Source of the DNA: Stenotrophomonas sp. 57
GTDB lineage: Bacteria; Pseudomonadota; Gammaproteobacteria; Xanthomonadales; Xanthomonadaceae
Reading direction: 5' to 3'
NCBI RefSeq assembly: GCF_030291075.1
Contig: NZ_CP127407.1
Location: 248,001-312,000, forward strand
Length of the DNA: 64,000 nucleotides
The notes below the pieces were generated by a model that saw nothing but the letters and a program-made list of their open reading frames with translations, had not been told where the DNA came from and did no database searches. The translations under genes were made by a program, and so were the position numbers. This document shows positions 1 through 8,433 of this stretch, piece by piece; position 1 is the first letter of the stretch; each line of letters begins with the position of its first letter.

Positions 1-36
1 AGCGCCGAATACCTGGGCACCCCGCACCGGGCGTAA
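1..36 (+). CDS. C-terminal end of an unidentified gene (partial)
   Basis: Frame 1 reads SAEYLGTPHRA and then a TAA stop at 34-36. All eleven sense codons end in G or C, the coding signature of this genome, so this is probably the tail of a plus-strand gene that begins before the window. Eleven residues are too few to name a family. A SMAG repeat pair starts 14 bases after the stop, as it does behind many genes here. Confidence 0.45.
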   Translation, partial: SAEYLGTPHRA

Positions 37-50
37 GGGATTCCGCCGTT

Positions 51-125
51 TGTAGAGCCGAGCCCACGCTCGGCTGCTTTTGCATGATGTGCCGAAAAGC
101 AGCCAAGCATGGGCTCGGCTCTACA
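51..125. repeat. SMAG repeat pair (head-to-head)
   Basis: Two short palindromes in opposite orientation: GTAGAGCCGAGCCCACGCTCGGC on the plus strand at 53 onward, and the same type reversed, ending GGCTCGGCTCTAC near 124. Each begins with GTAG and has a GCCGAGC/GCTCGGC stem. This matches the SMAG family of S. maltophilia. The pair lies between two converging genes and may work as an mRNA 3' end or processing hairpin; that role is inferred. Confidence 0.9.
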
Positions 126-139
126 ACAGCGCCGCGTGG

Positions 140-976
140 TTATCGGGAGGGCGCCAAGGCGTCGTCACGCGGCCGCTCATCCGGCCCGGCCGACACATGC
201 AGGCCCGAGCCGGTGCCGTGCTCCACCCGCACGCTCTCACCGCGCTCCAGCAGCCGCAGCGGCTGGCCCTGGTGCCGCACTTCCAGCGCATCGTGTGCCT
301 CTGCCAGTGACCGCACCAGCGGGCATAGCGCCATCGCCTTGGCCTCCAGCTGCTGGCTGCGCGCTTCCATGCGGCGATCAACCTCGGCATCGAGGCGGTC
401 GGCGCGGCGCTCCATGGCCCCGGCGCGGCCGGTGAACACCTGCCACAGCACGCTGCGGGTCATCGACGTGGCCATCGTCTCGGCCATCTGCTCGATATGC
501 GCGTCGAAGCCATCGCCGAAGCTGTCCTGTTCCCAGTAGCCACGGCCGAGGCTGGCGTCGATCCAGTCCTGCATCTCGCCGCGCATCGCCCGCATCTGGC
601 GGTTGCGGGACTTGCCAGTGATGGCTTCGAAGGCGGCGTCCAGCGCATCGAAGGTGACCCCGGAGACCTCATGGGCCAGCGCGGTGGCGGCGGGCATCAG
701 CTGGCGGGCGCCCGCCTCCATCTGCCGAAGGCGGGCGGCGTCGGCGGCGCTGACCGGCACCATGGTGCCGTCCAGGCTCAGCTCGCCATCGTGGAACACC
801 ACTTCATGCGGCGCCTGCGGGCCATGCCGCAGCCAGATGCCGCCGCTGTCCACCAGCACGTCGTAGTCGGTATGGATGCCGCACTGGTCCGAACGCAGGT
901 CCGGCCCCTCGGCGGCCAGCGACGGGGGGATGAACAGGGCAGGCAGCAGGGCCAGGGCGGGCAGGCGCAGGCGCAT
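140..976 (-). CDS. YggN-like exported protein (DUF2884 family)
   Basis: 278 residues. Residues 1-22 form a signal peptide ending in an ASLAA-type cleavage site, so the protein is probably periplasmic. The mature part starts with a Cys-containing segment (RSDQCGIHTDYDV) followed by a VDSGGIWL/HDGELSLDGT beta region and a long helical region with many Arg, Glu and Met (about 90-230). This pattern fits the DUF2884/YggN family, whose function is unknown. A good ribosome binding site (AGAAGGA) precedes the ATG at 976. It is transcribed away from nrdA. Confidence 0.75.
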   Translation of the reverse strand: MRLRLPALALLPALFIPPSLAAEGPDLRSDQCGIHTDYDVLVDSGGIWLRHGPQAPHEVVFHDGELSLDGTMVPVSAADAARLRQMEAGARQLMPAATALAHEVSGVTFDALDAAFEAITGKSRNRQMRAMRGEMQDWIDASLGRGYWEQDSFGDGFDAHIEQMAETMATSMTRSVLWQVFTGRAGAMERRADRLDAEVDRRMEARSQQLEAKAMALCPLVRSLAEAHDALEVRHQGQPLRLLERGESVRVEHGTGSGLHVSAGPDERPRDDALAPSR

Positions 977-1273
977 CGGAACATCCTTCTCCGGAACCGG
1001 ACGACCAGCATCGGCTGCCCGCGCGCGGGCGTCACCGGCCGGAAGTCACCCGTCCACCGGATTCCCACCGGCTGCCCACCACCTATCCACAGGGTTGTCC
1101 CTAGCCAGCTTCATCACTGTCATGTGAAGCTGTCATTGTTCCGTTTCCGCGGTGCGTTGTGCCACCGCAATGACGCCTTTCGGGCTTGACTGCGCAGCCC
1201 GTTCCGGCAGGTCTGAAGCGTCTGATCAGGGCGCCGATGGCACGATCCTTGCGGCGCAAGGGATTGCCGAATT

Positions 1274-1321
1274 TCACTACATTTGGCGTTGACGGACCCC
1301 ATTACCCCCACTATCTTGTGG
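1274..1321 (+). promoter_or_regulatory. nrdA promoter overlapped by two candidate NrdR boxes
   Basis: A promoter fits at TTGACG (1289-1294), a 17-base spacer, and TATCTT (1312-1317). Two 16-mers resemble the NrdR box acaCwAtATaTwGtgt: TCACTACATTTGGCGT at 1274-1289 and CCCCACTATCTTGTGG at 1306-1321, each about 11 of 16. Their starts are exactly 32 bases apart, the helical phasing typical of paired NrdR boxes, and they cover the -35 and -10. This predicts repression of ribonucleotide reductase by NrdR. The rest of the gap 977-1505 holds only a weak DnaA-box-like CTATCCACA at 1083 and an untranslated leader of about 180 bases. Confidence 0.55.
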
Positions 1322-1505
1322 CCGTCGGTCGCAGCAACCCCAAGTCTGGGGGTGGCAGCAGCATCGATCCGCGATCGTCAACGGCAGTGGCAGGCGCAGG
1401 GTCTCATTCCCTGCGACGCCGTCCTGCCATCCTGGGCCGTCATGTCCCGGGCCGCGTCACCCCGATGCATCGAGCACCCCCAATCACGCCAAGAGGACAT
1501 ACGCC

Positions 1506-3908
1506 GTGAGCACCGAATCCAGCGCCACCATCGAGAAGGAAAGCGAGTTCCTGTTGACGTCGCCGCCGACGGCCAACGCGATGAGTGTGACCAAGCGCAA
1601 CGGGACCACCGAGCTGGTGGACCTGAACAAGATCGTGCGCGCGGTGCAGCGTTCCTCCGAAGGCCTGCACGCCGTTGATCCGATGCGCGTGGCCACCCGC
1701 ACCATTTCCGGCCTGTACAACGGCGCCACCACCCGCGAGCTGGACGAACTGTCCATCCGCACCGCCGCCCTGCTGATCGGTGAAGAGCCGGAGTACGGTC
1801 GCCTTGCTGCGCGCCTGCTGGCCAACTACATCGCCAAGGAAGTGTCCGGCCAGGAAATCTACGCCTTCTCGCAGTCGGTCAGCCGTGGCCATGAAGTCGG
1901 CCTGATCAACGACCGCCTGCTGAACTTCGTGCAGACCAATGCACGCAAGCTCAACGACGCCATCGACGGCGCGCTGGACCTGAACTTCGATTACTTCGGC
2001 CTGCGTACCCTGTACGACCGTTACCTGCTGCGCCACCCGCACACCCGCAAGGTGATCGAGACCCCGCAGCAGTTCTTCCTGCGCATCGCCAGCGCGCTGA
2101 GCGAGGACGTGTCCGAGACCCTGGCGCTGTACAAGCGCATGGGCAACCTGGACTACCTGCCGTCCAGCCCGACCCTGTTCAACTCCGGCACCACCCACGA
2201 GCAGCTGTCCTCGTGCTTCCTGCTGGATTCGCCGCAGGACTCGCTGGAGTCGATCTATTCCAAGTACGGCGACATCGCCCAGCTGTCGAAGTTCTCCGGC
2301 GGCATCGGCGTCAGCTACACCCGCGTGCGCTCGCGTGGTTCCCTCATCAAGTCGACCAACGGCCATTCCAACGGCATCGTGCCGTGGCTGAAGACCATGG
2401 ATTCGTCCGTGGCCGCGGTGAACCAGGGCGGCAAGCGCAAGGGCGCGGCCTGCGTCTACCTGGAAACCTGGCACGCCGATATCGAGGACTTCCTCGAACT
2501 GCGTGACAACACCGGTGACGAAGCCCGCCGTGCGCACAACCTGAACCTGGCCAACTGGGTGCCGGACCTGTTCATGAAGCGCGTCGAAGCCGACCAGGAA
2601 TGGTCGCTGTTCGATCCGCGCGTGGTGCCGGAGTTCACCGACCTGTTCGGCGAAGCCTTCGAAGCCGCCTACCTGCAGGCCGAAGCGCAGGGCAAGGCCA
2701 ACCGCACCATCTCTGCCCGCAAGCTGTACGCCCGCATGATGCGTACGCTGGCCGAGACCGGTAACGGCTGGATGACCTTCAAGGACAAGTGCAACCGCGC
2801 CAGCAACCAGACCCTGCGTCCGGGCAACGTGATCCACCTGTCCAACCTGTGCACCGAAATCCTGGAAGTCACTTCCAACGATGAAACCGCGGTGTGCAAC
2901 CTGGGTTCGATCAACCTGGGCAACCACTTCGACGAGCACAATGAGTTCGACTTCGAGAAGCTGGCCGAGACCGTGCGCCTGGCCGTGCGCCAGCTCGACC
3001 GCGTCATCGACCTGAACTTCTACCCGATCGAAACCGCGCGCCGTGCCAACCTGCGCTGGCGTCCGGTCGGCCTGGGCTGCATGGGCCTGCAGGACGTGTT
3101 CTTCCGCAAGCGCCTGCCGTTCGACAGCGCCGAAGCCCGCGCGCTGTCGAAGAAGATTGCCGAAGCGATCTACTTCCACGCGCTGGAAACCTCCTGCGAG
3201 CTGGCCCAGGAACGCGGCAAGCACCCGTCGTTCAACGACACCCGTGCCGCCAGCGGCGAACTGCAGTTCGACGCCTGGAACGTGGTGCCGGAAGACACCG
3301 CGCGCTGGGATGCCCTGCGTGAGCGCATCAAGGAGCACGGCCTGCGCAACTCGCTGATGATCGCGATCGCTCCGACCGCGACCATCGCCTCGATCGCCGG
3401 CTGCTACGAGTGCGTCGAGCCACAGGTGTCCAACCTGTTCAAGCGCGAGACCCTGTCCGGTGACTTCCTGCAGGTCAACCGCTACCTGGTGAACGAGCTG
3501 AAGAAGCTGGGCCTGTGGACGCCGGAAATGCGCGATGCCATCAAGCTGGCCGAAGGTTCCATCGCCGGCGTGGCGCAGATTCCGGAAACGCTGCGCGAGG
3601 TCTACCGCACCGCGTGGGAACTGCCGATGCGTTCGCTGATCGACATGGCCGCCGAGCGCGGCGCCTTCATCGACCAGTCGGCCTCGCTAAACCTGTTCAT
3701 GGAAAGCCCGAACATCGGCGCGATGTCCTCCATGTACATGTACGCCTGGAAGCAGGGCATCAAGACCACCTACTACCTGCGTTCGCGCCCGGCCACCAAG
3801 ATCGCCAAGACCACGGTGAGTGCCGCCGCACCGGCCAAGGTGTTCAGCCCGGACGAAGCCATCGCCTGCTCGCTGGAAAACCCGGAAGCCTGCGAGGCCT
3901 GCCAGTAA
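1506..3908 (+). CDS. nrdA: Ribonucleoside-diphosphate reductase, large subunit (class Ia)
   Basis: 800 residues, GTG start with AGAGGA upstream. It reduces ribonucleoside diphosphates to deoxy forms as the catalytic partner of NrdB. An N-terminal ATP-cone (KRNGTTELVDLNKIV, about residues 28-110) gives dATP feedback. Active-site residues are visible: Cys237 in SSCFLLDS, the Asn447/Cys449/Glu451 cluster in NLCTEI, and Cys464 in AVCNLGS. The tail ENPEACEACQ supplies the swinging thiol pair that is re-reduced by thioredoxin or glutaredoxin. nrdB follows after 130 bases that hold two SMAG units. Confidence 0.97.
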   Translation: MSTESSATIEKESEFLLTSPPTANAMSVTKRNGTTELVDLNKIVRAVQRSSEGLHAVDPMRVATRTISGLYNGATTRELDELSIRTAALLIGEEPEYGRLAARLLANYIAKEVSGQEIYAFSQSVSRGHEVGLINDRLLNFVQTNARKLNDAIDGALDLNFDYFGLRTLYDRYLLRHPHTRKVIETPQQFFLRIASALSEDVSETLALYKRMGNLDYLPSSPTLFNSGTTHEQLSSCFLLDSPQDSLESIYSKYGDIAQLSKFSGGIGVSYTRVRSRGSLIKSTNGHSNGIVPWLKTMDSSVAAVNQGGKRKGAACVYLETWHADIEDFLELRDNTGDEARRAHNLNLANWVPDLFMKRVEADQEWSLFDPRVVPEFTDLFGEAFEAAYLQAEAQGKANRTISARKLYARMMRTLAETGNGWMTFKDKCNRASNQTLRPGNVIHLSNLCTEILEVTSNDETAVCNLGSINLGNHFDEHNEFDFEKLAETVRLAVRQLDRVIDLNFYPIETARRANLRWRPVGLGCMGLQDVFFRKRLPFDSAEARALSKKIAEAIYFHALETSCELAQERGKHPSFNDTRAASGELQFDAWNVVPEDTARWDALRERIKEHGLRNSLMIAIAPTATIASIAGCYECVEPQVSNLFKRETLSGDFLQVNRYLVNELKKLGLWTPEMRDAIKLAEGSIAGVAQIPETLREVYRTAWELPMRSLIDMAAERGAFIDQSASLNLFMESPNIGAMSSMYMYAWKQGIKTTYYLRSRPATKIAKTTVSAAAPAKVFSPDEAIACSLENPEACEACQ

Positions 3909-3944
3909 GACGCGGCGTGCCGGCCTTGCCGGCACTTCGCACCT

Positions 3945-4010
3945 GTAGAGCCGAGCCATGCTCGGCTGCCGCACGGAAACACCCAGGTAGCGCCGGGCCA
4001 TGCCCGGCGT
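3945..4010 (+). repeat. Two SMAG units between nrdA and nrdB
   Basis: The first unit (3945-3968) is GTAGAGCCGAGCCATGCTCGGC; the second (3987-4010) is GTAGCGCCGGGCCATGCCCGGCG. They share GTAG and the central CCATG but differ in the arms of the stem. They lie inside what should be one nrdAB transcript and could form hairpins that change processing or the nrdA:nrdB expression ratio (inference). Confidence 0.88.
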
Positions 4011-4038
4011 TTTGACCCGAGAAGACAAGGAAACACCC

Positions 4039-5058
4039 ATGGCCGACAAGCCCAAGCAGATGCTGCTCGATCCCGGTTTTGAACTGACCCTGCGCCCGAT
4101 GCGCTACCCGCAGTTCTATGACATGTACCGGAACGCGATCAAGAACACCTGGACGGTGGAAGAGATCAACTTCCAGATCGACATCACCGACCTGCACAGC
4201 AAGATGTCGCCGGGTGAGCGCCACCTGATCCACCGCCTGGTCGCGTTCTTCGCCACCGGCGACTCGATCGTGTCCAACAACCTGGTGCTGAACCTGTACC
4301 AGCACCTCAATGCGCCGGAAGCGCGCATGTACCTGTCGCGCCAGCTGTATGAAGAAGCGCTGCACGTGCAGTTCTACCTCACCCTGCTCGACAACTACCT
4401 GCCGGATCCGGAAGAGCGCGCCAAGGCGTTCTCGGCGGTGGAGAACATCGACTCGATCAAGAAGAAGGCCGATTTCTGCTTCAAGTGGATCGACTCGATC
4501 CAGAGCCTGACCCGCATCGAGACCCGCGAACAGCGCCGCCAGTTCCTGCTCAACCAGATCTGCTTCGCTGCCTGCATCGAAGGCCTGTTCTTCTTCGCTG
4601 CGTTCGCCTACGTGTACTACTTCCGTTCGCGCGGCCTGCTGCCGGGCCTGGCCTCGGGCACCAACTGGGTGTTCCGCGACGAGAGCGCGCACATGGAGTT
4701 CGCGTTCGAGTCGGTGCGCGTGGTGCGTGAGGAAGAGCCGGACCTGTTCGACGATGAAATGAAGCAGCAGGTCTACGACATGCTGGCCGAAGCGATCGAA
4801 TGCGAAGTGCAGTTCGCCGAGGACGTGCTGTCCGGTGGCGTGGCTGGCATTTCCACCCGCGACATGCGCCAGTACCTGCAGCACTGCGCCGACCAGCACT
4901 TCGCCAAGCTGGGCATGGAAAAGAAGTACAACGTGCGCAACCCGCTGCCGTTCATGGAACTGCAGGACGTGCAGGAGCTGACCAACTTCTTCGAACGCCG
5001 CGTCTCGGCCTACCAGGTCGGCGTGCAGGGCGAAGTCGCCTTCGACATGAACTTCTGA
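4039..5058 (+). CDS. nrdB: Ribonucleoside-diphosphate reductase, small subunit (class Ia)
   Basis: 339 residues. The ATG at 4039 is chosen because AAGGAAA lies just upstream; an in-frame ATG at 4000 falls inside a SMAG repeat and would add an unlikely 13-residue leader. The protein holds the di-iron centre and tyrosyl radical that start catalysis in NrdA. The ligands of the family are visible: Asp in FFATGDSIV, Glu and His in YEEALHVQFY, Glu in ACIEGLFF, Glu and His in DESAHMEF. The Tyr four residues after the first ligand His marks a tyrosyl-radical enzyme rather than the class Ic (Phe) type. A strong terminator follows. Confidence 0.96.
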   Translation: MADKPKQMLLDPGFELTLRPMRYPQFYDMYRNAIKNTWTVEEINFQIDITDLHSKMSPGERHLIHRLVAFFATGDSIVSNNLVLNLYQHLNAPEARMYLSRQLYEEALHVQFYLTLLDNYLPDPEERAKAFSAVENIDSIKKKADFCFKWIDSIQSLTRIETREQRRQFLLNQICFAACIEGLFFFAAFAYVYYFRSRGLLPGLASGTNWVFRDESAHMEFAFESVRVVREEEPDLFDDEMKQQVYDMLAEAIECEVQFAEDVLSGGVAGISTRDMRQYLQHCADQHFAKLGMEKKYNVRNPLPFMELQDVQELTNFFERRVSAYQVGVQGEVAFDMNF

Positions 5059-5086
5059 TCGAACCGGTCAGGCCTGTCGAAACGAA

Positions 5087-5114
5087 AAACCCCGGTCATC
5101 GCCGGGGTTTTTTG
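5087..5114 (+). terminator. Rho-independent terminator of nrdAB
   Basis: Stem AAACCCCGG (5087-5095) pairs with CCGGGGTTT (5102-5110) around a six-base loop and runs into six T's. It lies 28 bases after the nrdB stop. The A-rich left arm means it could also act on the minus strand for the converging LysE gene. Confidence 0.9.
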
Positions 5115-5187
5115 TTTCTGTGGAGTGGATCCATGCGCGACTGCGGTTCGCGAAGATCAGTCGAACATGGCTCGACTCTACAAAGTG

Positions 5188-5823
5188 CTACCGCCGCGCT
5201 TCCACCGCCATGCGTACCGCCAGCCCGGCCAGCACCGTGCCCATCAGCCAGCGCTGGACCGCCTGCCAGGTCGGGCGCGCGGCCAGGAAGCCGGCGATGC
5301 TGCCGGCCATCACCGCGATCACCGCGTTGACGCTGACACTGACCGCAATCTGGGTGACGCCCAGCACCAGCGACTGCATCAGCACGCTGCCATGCCCTTC
5401 CGGGTGCAGGAACTGCGGCAGCAGCGACAGGTACATCACCGCGATTTTCGGGTTCAGCAGGTTGGTCAGGAAGCCCATCGTGAACAGTCTGCGCGGGCCA
5501 TCCGGCGGCAGGTCGCGCACCGCGAACGGCGAGCGGCCGCCCGGCTTCACTGCCTGCCAGGCCAGGTACAACAGGTACAGCGCGCCACCGATGCGCAGCG
5601 CGTCGTAGGCGAACGGCACGGTCATCAGCAGGGCGGTGATGCCCAGTGCCGCGCACAGCATGTAGAACACGAAGCCCAGCGCCACCCCGCCCAGTGAGAT
5701 CAGGCCGGCGCGGCGGCCCTGGCAGATCGAGCGCGACACCAGGTAGATCATGTTCGGCCCGGGCGTGAGCACCATGCCCAGCGAGATGAGGGCGAAGGCC
5801 AGCAGATCGGAGGTCGCGGGCAT
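5188..5823 (-). CDS. LysE/RhtB-family amino acid exporter
   Basis: 211 residues from an ATG at 5823; the longer open frame upstream lacks coding character. Six hydrophobic segments are seen. Near the N-terminus the family signature TPGPNMIYL follows a first helix, and later MGFLTNLLNPKIAVMYLSLLP is the typical LysE/RhtB loop and helix. Members export amino acids or homoserine lactones across the inner membrane; the substrate cannot be told here. A SMAG-like half element (about 5155-5182) follows its stop. Confidence 0.85.
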   Translation of the reverse strand: MPATSDLLAFALISLGMVLTPGPNMIYLVSRSICQGRRAGLISLGGVALGFVFYMLCAALGITALLMTVPFAYDALRIGGALYLLYLAWQAVKPGGRSPFAVRDLPPDGPRRLFTMGFLTNLLNPKIAVMYLSLLPQFLHPEGHGSVLMQSLVLGVTQIAVSVSVNAVIAVMAGSIAGFLAARPTWQAVQRWLMGTVLAGLAVRMAVEARR

Positions 5824-5913
5824 GGGCGGTCCTGGCAGGGGGCGTGGCGCAGTGTAGCGCCGCCTGCACGGGGCCTGGCTTAAAATTGCCGTACCCCACA
5901 CCGAAGCACCCCC

Positions 5914-6315
5914 ATGACCCCGATACCCGAGACCGTGCCGCCCATCGAAGTGCGCATGGCCGAAATCGTCTTCCCCAACCACACCAACCACCTCGGCACC
6001 CTGTTCGGTGGCCAGGCGCTGGCGTGGATGGACAAGGCCGCCTTCCTGGCCGCCGCCCGCTACTCACGCCGCACCGTGGTGACCGCGCGCAGCGACCAGG
6101 TCGACTTCAAGCTGCCGATCCGCATCGGCCAGATGGTCGAGACCATCGGCCGCATCGTCGAAGTCGGCCGCAGCTCGATGAAGGTCGAGGTGGAGCTGGT
6201 CGCCGAAGACCTGCACAGCGGCGAGCGCAAGCTGTGCACCCGCGGCCACTTCGTGATGATCGCGCTGGACGAGGAAGGCCACCCGATCGCGGTGCCGTCG
6301 CTGCCGGCCGCCTGA
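5914..6315 (+). CDS. Acyl-CoA thioesterase, hotdog fold (YciA-like)
   Basis: 133 residues. The N-terminal half has the signature NHTNHLGTLFGGQALAWMDK, with the Asn/His and Gly-Gly pattern and the following Asp of the YciA/BFIT hotdog thioesterases. These hydrolyse acyl-CoA esters to free acid and CoA in the cytoplasm. It starts 90 bases from the divergent LysE gene and is followed after 43 bases by the Sir2 gene on the same strand, so the two may be cotranscribed. Confidence 0.85.
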   Translation: MTPIPETVPPIEVRMAEIVFPNHTNHLGTLFGGQALAWMDKAAFLAAARYSRRTVVTARSDQVDFKLPIRIGQMVETIGRIVEVGRSSMKVEVELVAEDLHSGERKLCTRGHFVMIALDEEGHPIAVPSLPAA

Positions 6316-6358
6316 GCCGCCGCTTGCGGGGGCGCCCACGCGCCCCCATCTGGCACCC

Positions 6359-7165
6359 ATGACTCCGCCGCTGACCGACTTCATCGACCGCGCCCAGCGC
6401 CTGTTCGTGCTGACCGGCGCCGGCTGCAGCACCGCCTCGGGCATTCCCGACTACCGCGATGCCGACGGCCAGTGGAAACGCACGCCGCCGGTGACCTACC
6501 AGGCGTTCATGGGCGAGGCGGCTACCCGCCAGCGCTACTGGGCGCGCAGCCTGCTGGGCTGGCCGCGCTTCGGCCTGGCCCGGCCCAACGGCACCCACCA
6601 GGCCCTGGCCGCCCTGGAAAGCCGCGGCAAGCTGCAGGTGCTGCTGACCCAGAACGTGGATGGCCTGCACCAGCGCGCCGGCAGCCACAACGTGATCGAC
6701 CTGCATGGCCGCCTGGATCAGGTGCGCTGCATGGGCTGCGAACGCCGCAGCGGTCGCGAGGACTTCCAGCAGCGCCTGCTGGACGCCAACCCGGGCTGGG
6801 ACGCGCTGGAGGCCGGCATCGCCCCCGATGGCGACGCCGACCTGGAGACCGACTTCTCCGCGTTCGTGGTGCCCGATTGCCCGTCCTGCGGCGGCCTGCT
6901 GAAGCCGGACGTGGTGTTCTTCGGCGAAAACGTGCCGCGCGAGCGCGTGGCGGCGGTGCACGACCACCTGCAGCAGGCCGACGCCGTGCTGGTGGTGGGT
7001 TCCTCGCTGATGGTGTATTCCGGCTTCCGCTTCGTGCAGGCCGCGGCCAGGGCAGGGTTGCCGGTGGCCGCGCTGAACCGGGGCCGCACCCGTGCCGACG
7101 ACCTGCTGCAGTTCAAGGATGAACGGGACTGCGCCGAGGCGTTGGCCGGTTGGGTGGCGGGCTGA
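6359..7165 (+). CDS. Sir2-family NAD-dependent protein deacylase (sirtuin)
   Basis: 268 residues. The NAD-binding motif LTGAGCSTASGIPDYR is near residue 20, TQNVDGLHQRAG carries the Gln-Asn-Val-Asp of the active site, and His116 in DLHGRL is the catalytic base. Two Cys pairs, CMGC and CPSC, form the structural zinc site with a long insert between them. Sirtuins remove acyl groups from lysines and release nicotinamide, which PncA or NadV encoded 4-7 kb away could recycle. A SMAG pair overlaps its stop codon. Confidence 0.93.
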   Translation: MTPPLTDFIDRAQRLFVLTGAGCSTASGIPDYRDADGQWKRTPPVTYQAFMGEAATRQRYWARSLLGWPRFGLARPNGTHQALAALESRGKLQVLLTQNVDGLHQRAGSHNVIDLHGRLDQVRCMGCERRSGREDFQQRLLDANPGWDALEAGIAPDGDADLETDFSAFVVPDCPSCGGLLKPDVVFFGENVPRERVAAVHDHLQQADAVLVVGSSLMVYSGFRFVQAAARAGLPVAALNRGRTRADDLLQFKDERDCAEALAGWVAG

Positions 7166-7231
7166 GCCGAGCGCGGGCTCGGCTCTGCAAGGGGTTGTTG
7201 GTTTCTGTAGAGCCGAGCCCACGCTCGGCTT
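7163..7231. repeat. SMAG pair overlapping the sirtuin stop
   Basis: Two palindromes with GCCGAGC-type stems: one at about 7163-7188 in reverse orientation (ends GGCTCGGCTCTGCA) and one at 7206-7231 forward (GTAGAGCCGAGCCCACGCTCGGC). The first starts at the TGA of the upstream gene. Confidence 0.88.
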
Positions 7232-7329
7232 CGGCAGGCCGCGCGAAACAGCGATCCATCCAGACGGTTGATTCGCAGGCCGTGCGGCGGTGCAATACGC
7301 CCCCTCCATCCGCCTGTCCCCGCATCGCC

Positions 7330-8430
7330 GTGACCCAGCTGTTTTCGCCGATTTCGTTCGGCCCCCTGACCCTGTCCAACCGCATCGTCATCTCGCCGAT
7401 GTGCCAGTACTCCGCCGAGGACGGCCGCGCCAGCGACTGGCACGCCATGCACCTGGGCAACCTGGCGCAGTCCGGTGCCGGCCTGCTGATCCTGGAAGCC
7501 ACCGCCGTCGAACCGCGCGGCCGCATCAGCTGGGCCGACCTGGGCCTGTGGGACGATGGCACCGAAGCCGCGCTGGCACAGGTGCTGGCCAGCGTCCGCC
7601 GCTGGTCGCCGATGCCGTTGGGCATCCAGCTCGGCCACGCCGGCCGCAAGGCCTCGGTGAACCGGCCTTGGGACGGCGGCGGCCAGCTGCCGGCCGACGA
7701 TGCCCGTGGCTGGGCCACGGTGGCGCCGTCGCCGCTGCCGTTCCATGCCGCCGATCCAGCGCCGCAGGAACTGGACGAGACCGGTATTGCCGACGTCATC
7801 GCCGCCTTCGCCGCCAGTGCGGTGCGTGCCGAGCGCCTGGGCTTCGAACTGATCGAGCTGCACGCCGCGCACGGTTACCTGCTGCACCAGTTCCTGTCGC
7901 CGCTGAGCAACCGCCGCACCGATGGCTACGGTGGCTCGCTGCCCAACCGCCTGCGCCTGCTGGTGGAAGTGTTCGACGCGGTGCGTGCGGCAGTGTCCGA
8001 CAAGGTCGCCGTGGGTGTGCGCATTTCCGCCAGCGACTGGGTCGATGGCGGCTGGGATCTGGTGCAGAGCGAGGCGCTGGCGCAGGTGATGGACGCGCGC
8101 GGCTGCGATTTCCTGCATGTCTCCAGCGGCGGCCTGGACGAGCGCCAGAAGATCACCGTCGGCCCGGGTTACCAGGTGCCGTTCGCGGCGGCGATCAAGG
8201 CCAAGGTGCGCATGCCGGTCATCGCGGTGGGCATGATCACCGAACCGGAACAGGCCGAATCGATCCTGCGCCATCGCCACGCCGATGCCGTGGCGCTGGC
8301 GCGCGGCATCCTCTACGACCCGCGTTGGCCCTGGCACGCCGCAGCTGCACTGCGCGAGAGCGTGGTACCGGCGCCGCAGTACATGCGCTGCGAGCCGCGC
8401 GACGCGCGTGGCGTGTTCAAGGCACGCTGA
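7330..8430 (+). CDS. NADH:flavin oxidoreductase, XenA/YqjM type (Old Yellow Enzyme)
   Basis: 366 residues. The GTG at 7330 is chosen because the protein then lines up with XenA/YqjM N-termini (LFSPISFGPLTLSNRI). The barrel shows MCQYSAEDG with the redox-tuning Cys of the thermophilic-like OYE class, GIQLGHAGRKAS with substrate-binding His, HAAHGYLLHQFLSP, and the FMN phosphate site AVGMI...LARGILYDP near the end. Such enzymes reduce activated C=C bonds and nitro compounds with NAD(P)H. It ends 3 bases from the converging LysR gene. Confidence 0.9.
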   Translation: MTQLFSPISFGPLTLSNRIVISPMCQYSAEDGRASDWHAMHLGNLAQSGAGLLILEATAVEPRGRISWADLGLWDDGTEAALAQVLASVRRWSPMPLGIQLGHAGRKASVNRPWDGGGQLPADDARGWATVAPSPLPFHAADPAPQELDETGIADVIAAFAASAVRAERLGFELIELHAAHGYLLHQFLSPLSNRRTDGYGGSLPNRLRLLVEVFDAVRAAVSDKVAVGVRISASDWVDGGWDLVQSEALAQVMDARGCDFLHVSSGGLDERQKITVGPGYQVPFAAAIKAKVRMPVIAVGMITEPEQAESILRHRHADAVALARGILYDPRWPWHAAAALRESVVPAPQYMRCEPRDARGVFKAR

Positions 8431-8433
8431 AGC

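Noticed and set aside
1083..1091. DnaA-box-like CTATCCACA upstream of nrdA
   Set aside because: Single copy, one mismatch, about 200 bases upstream of the promoter; not enough for an origin or DnaA regulation.
1440..3338. 632-residue open frame opposite nrdA
   Set aside because: It lies fully antisense to a clearly functional gene; open antisense frames are expected at this GC content and the translation has no family features.
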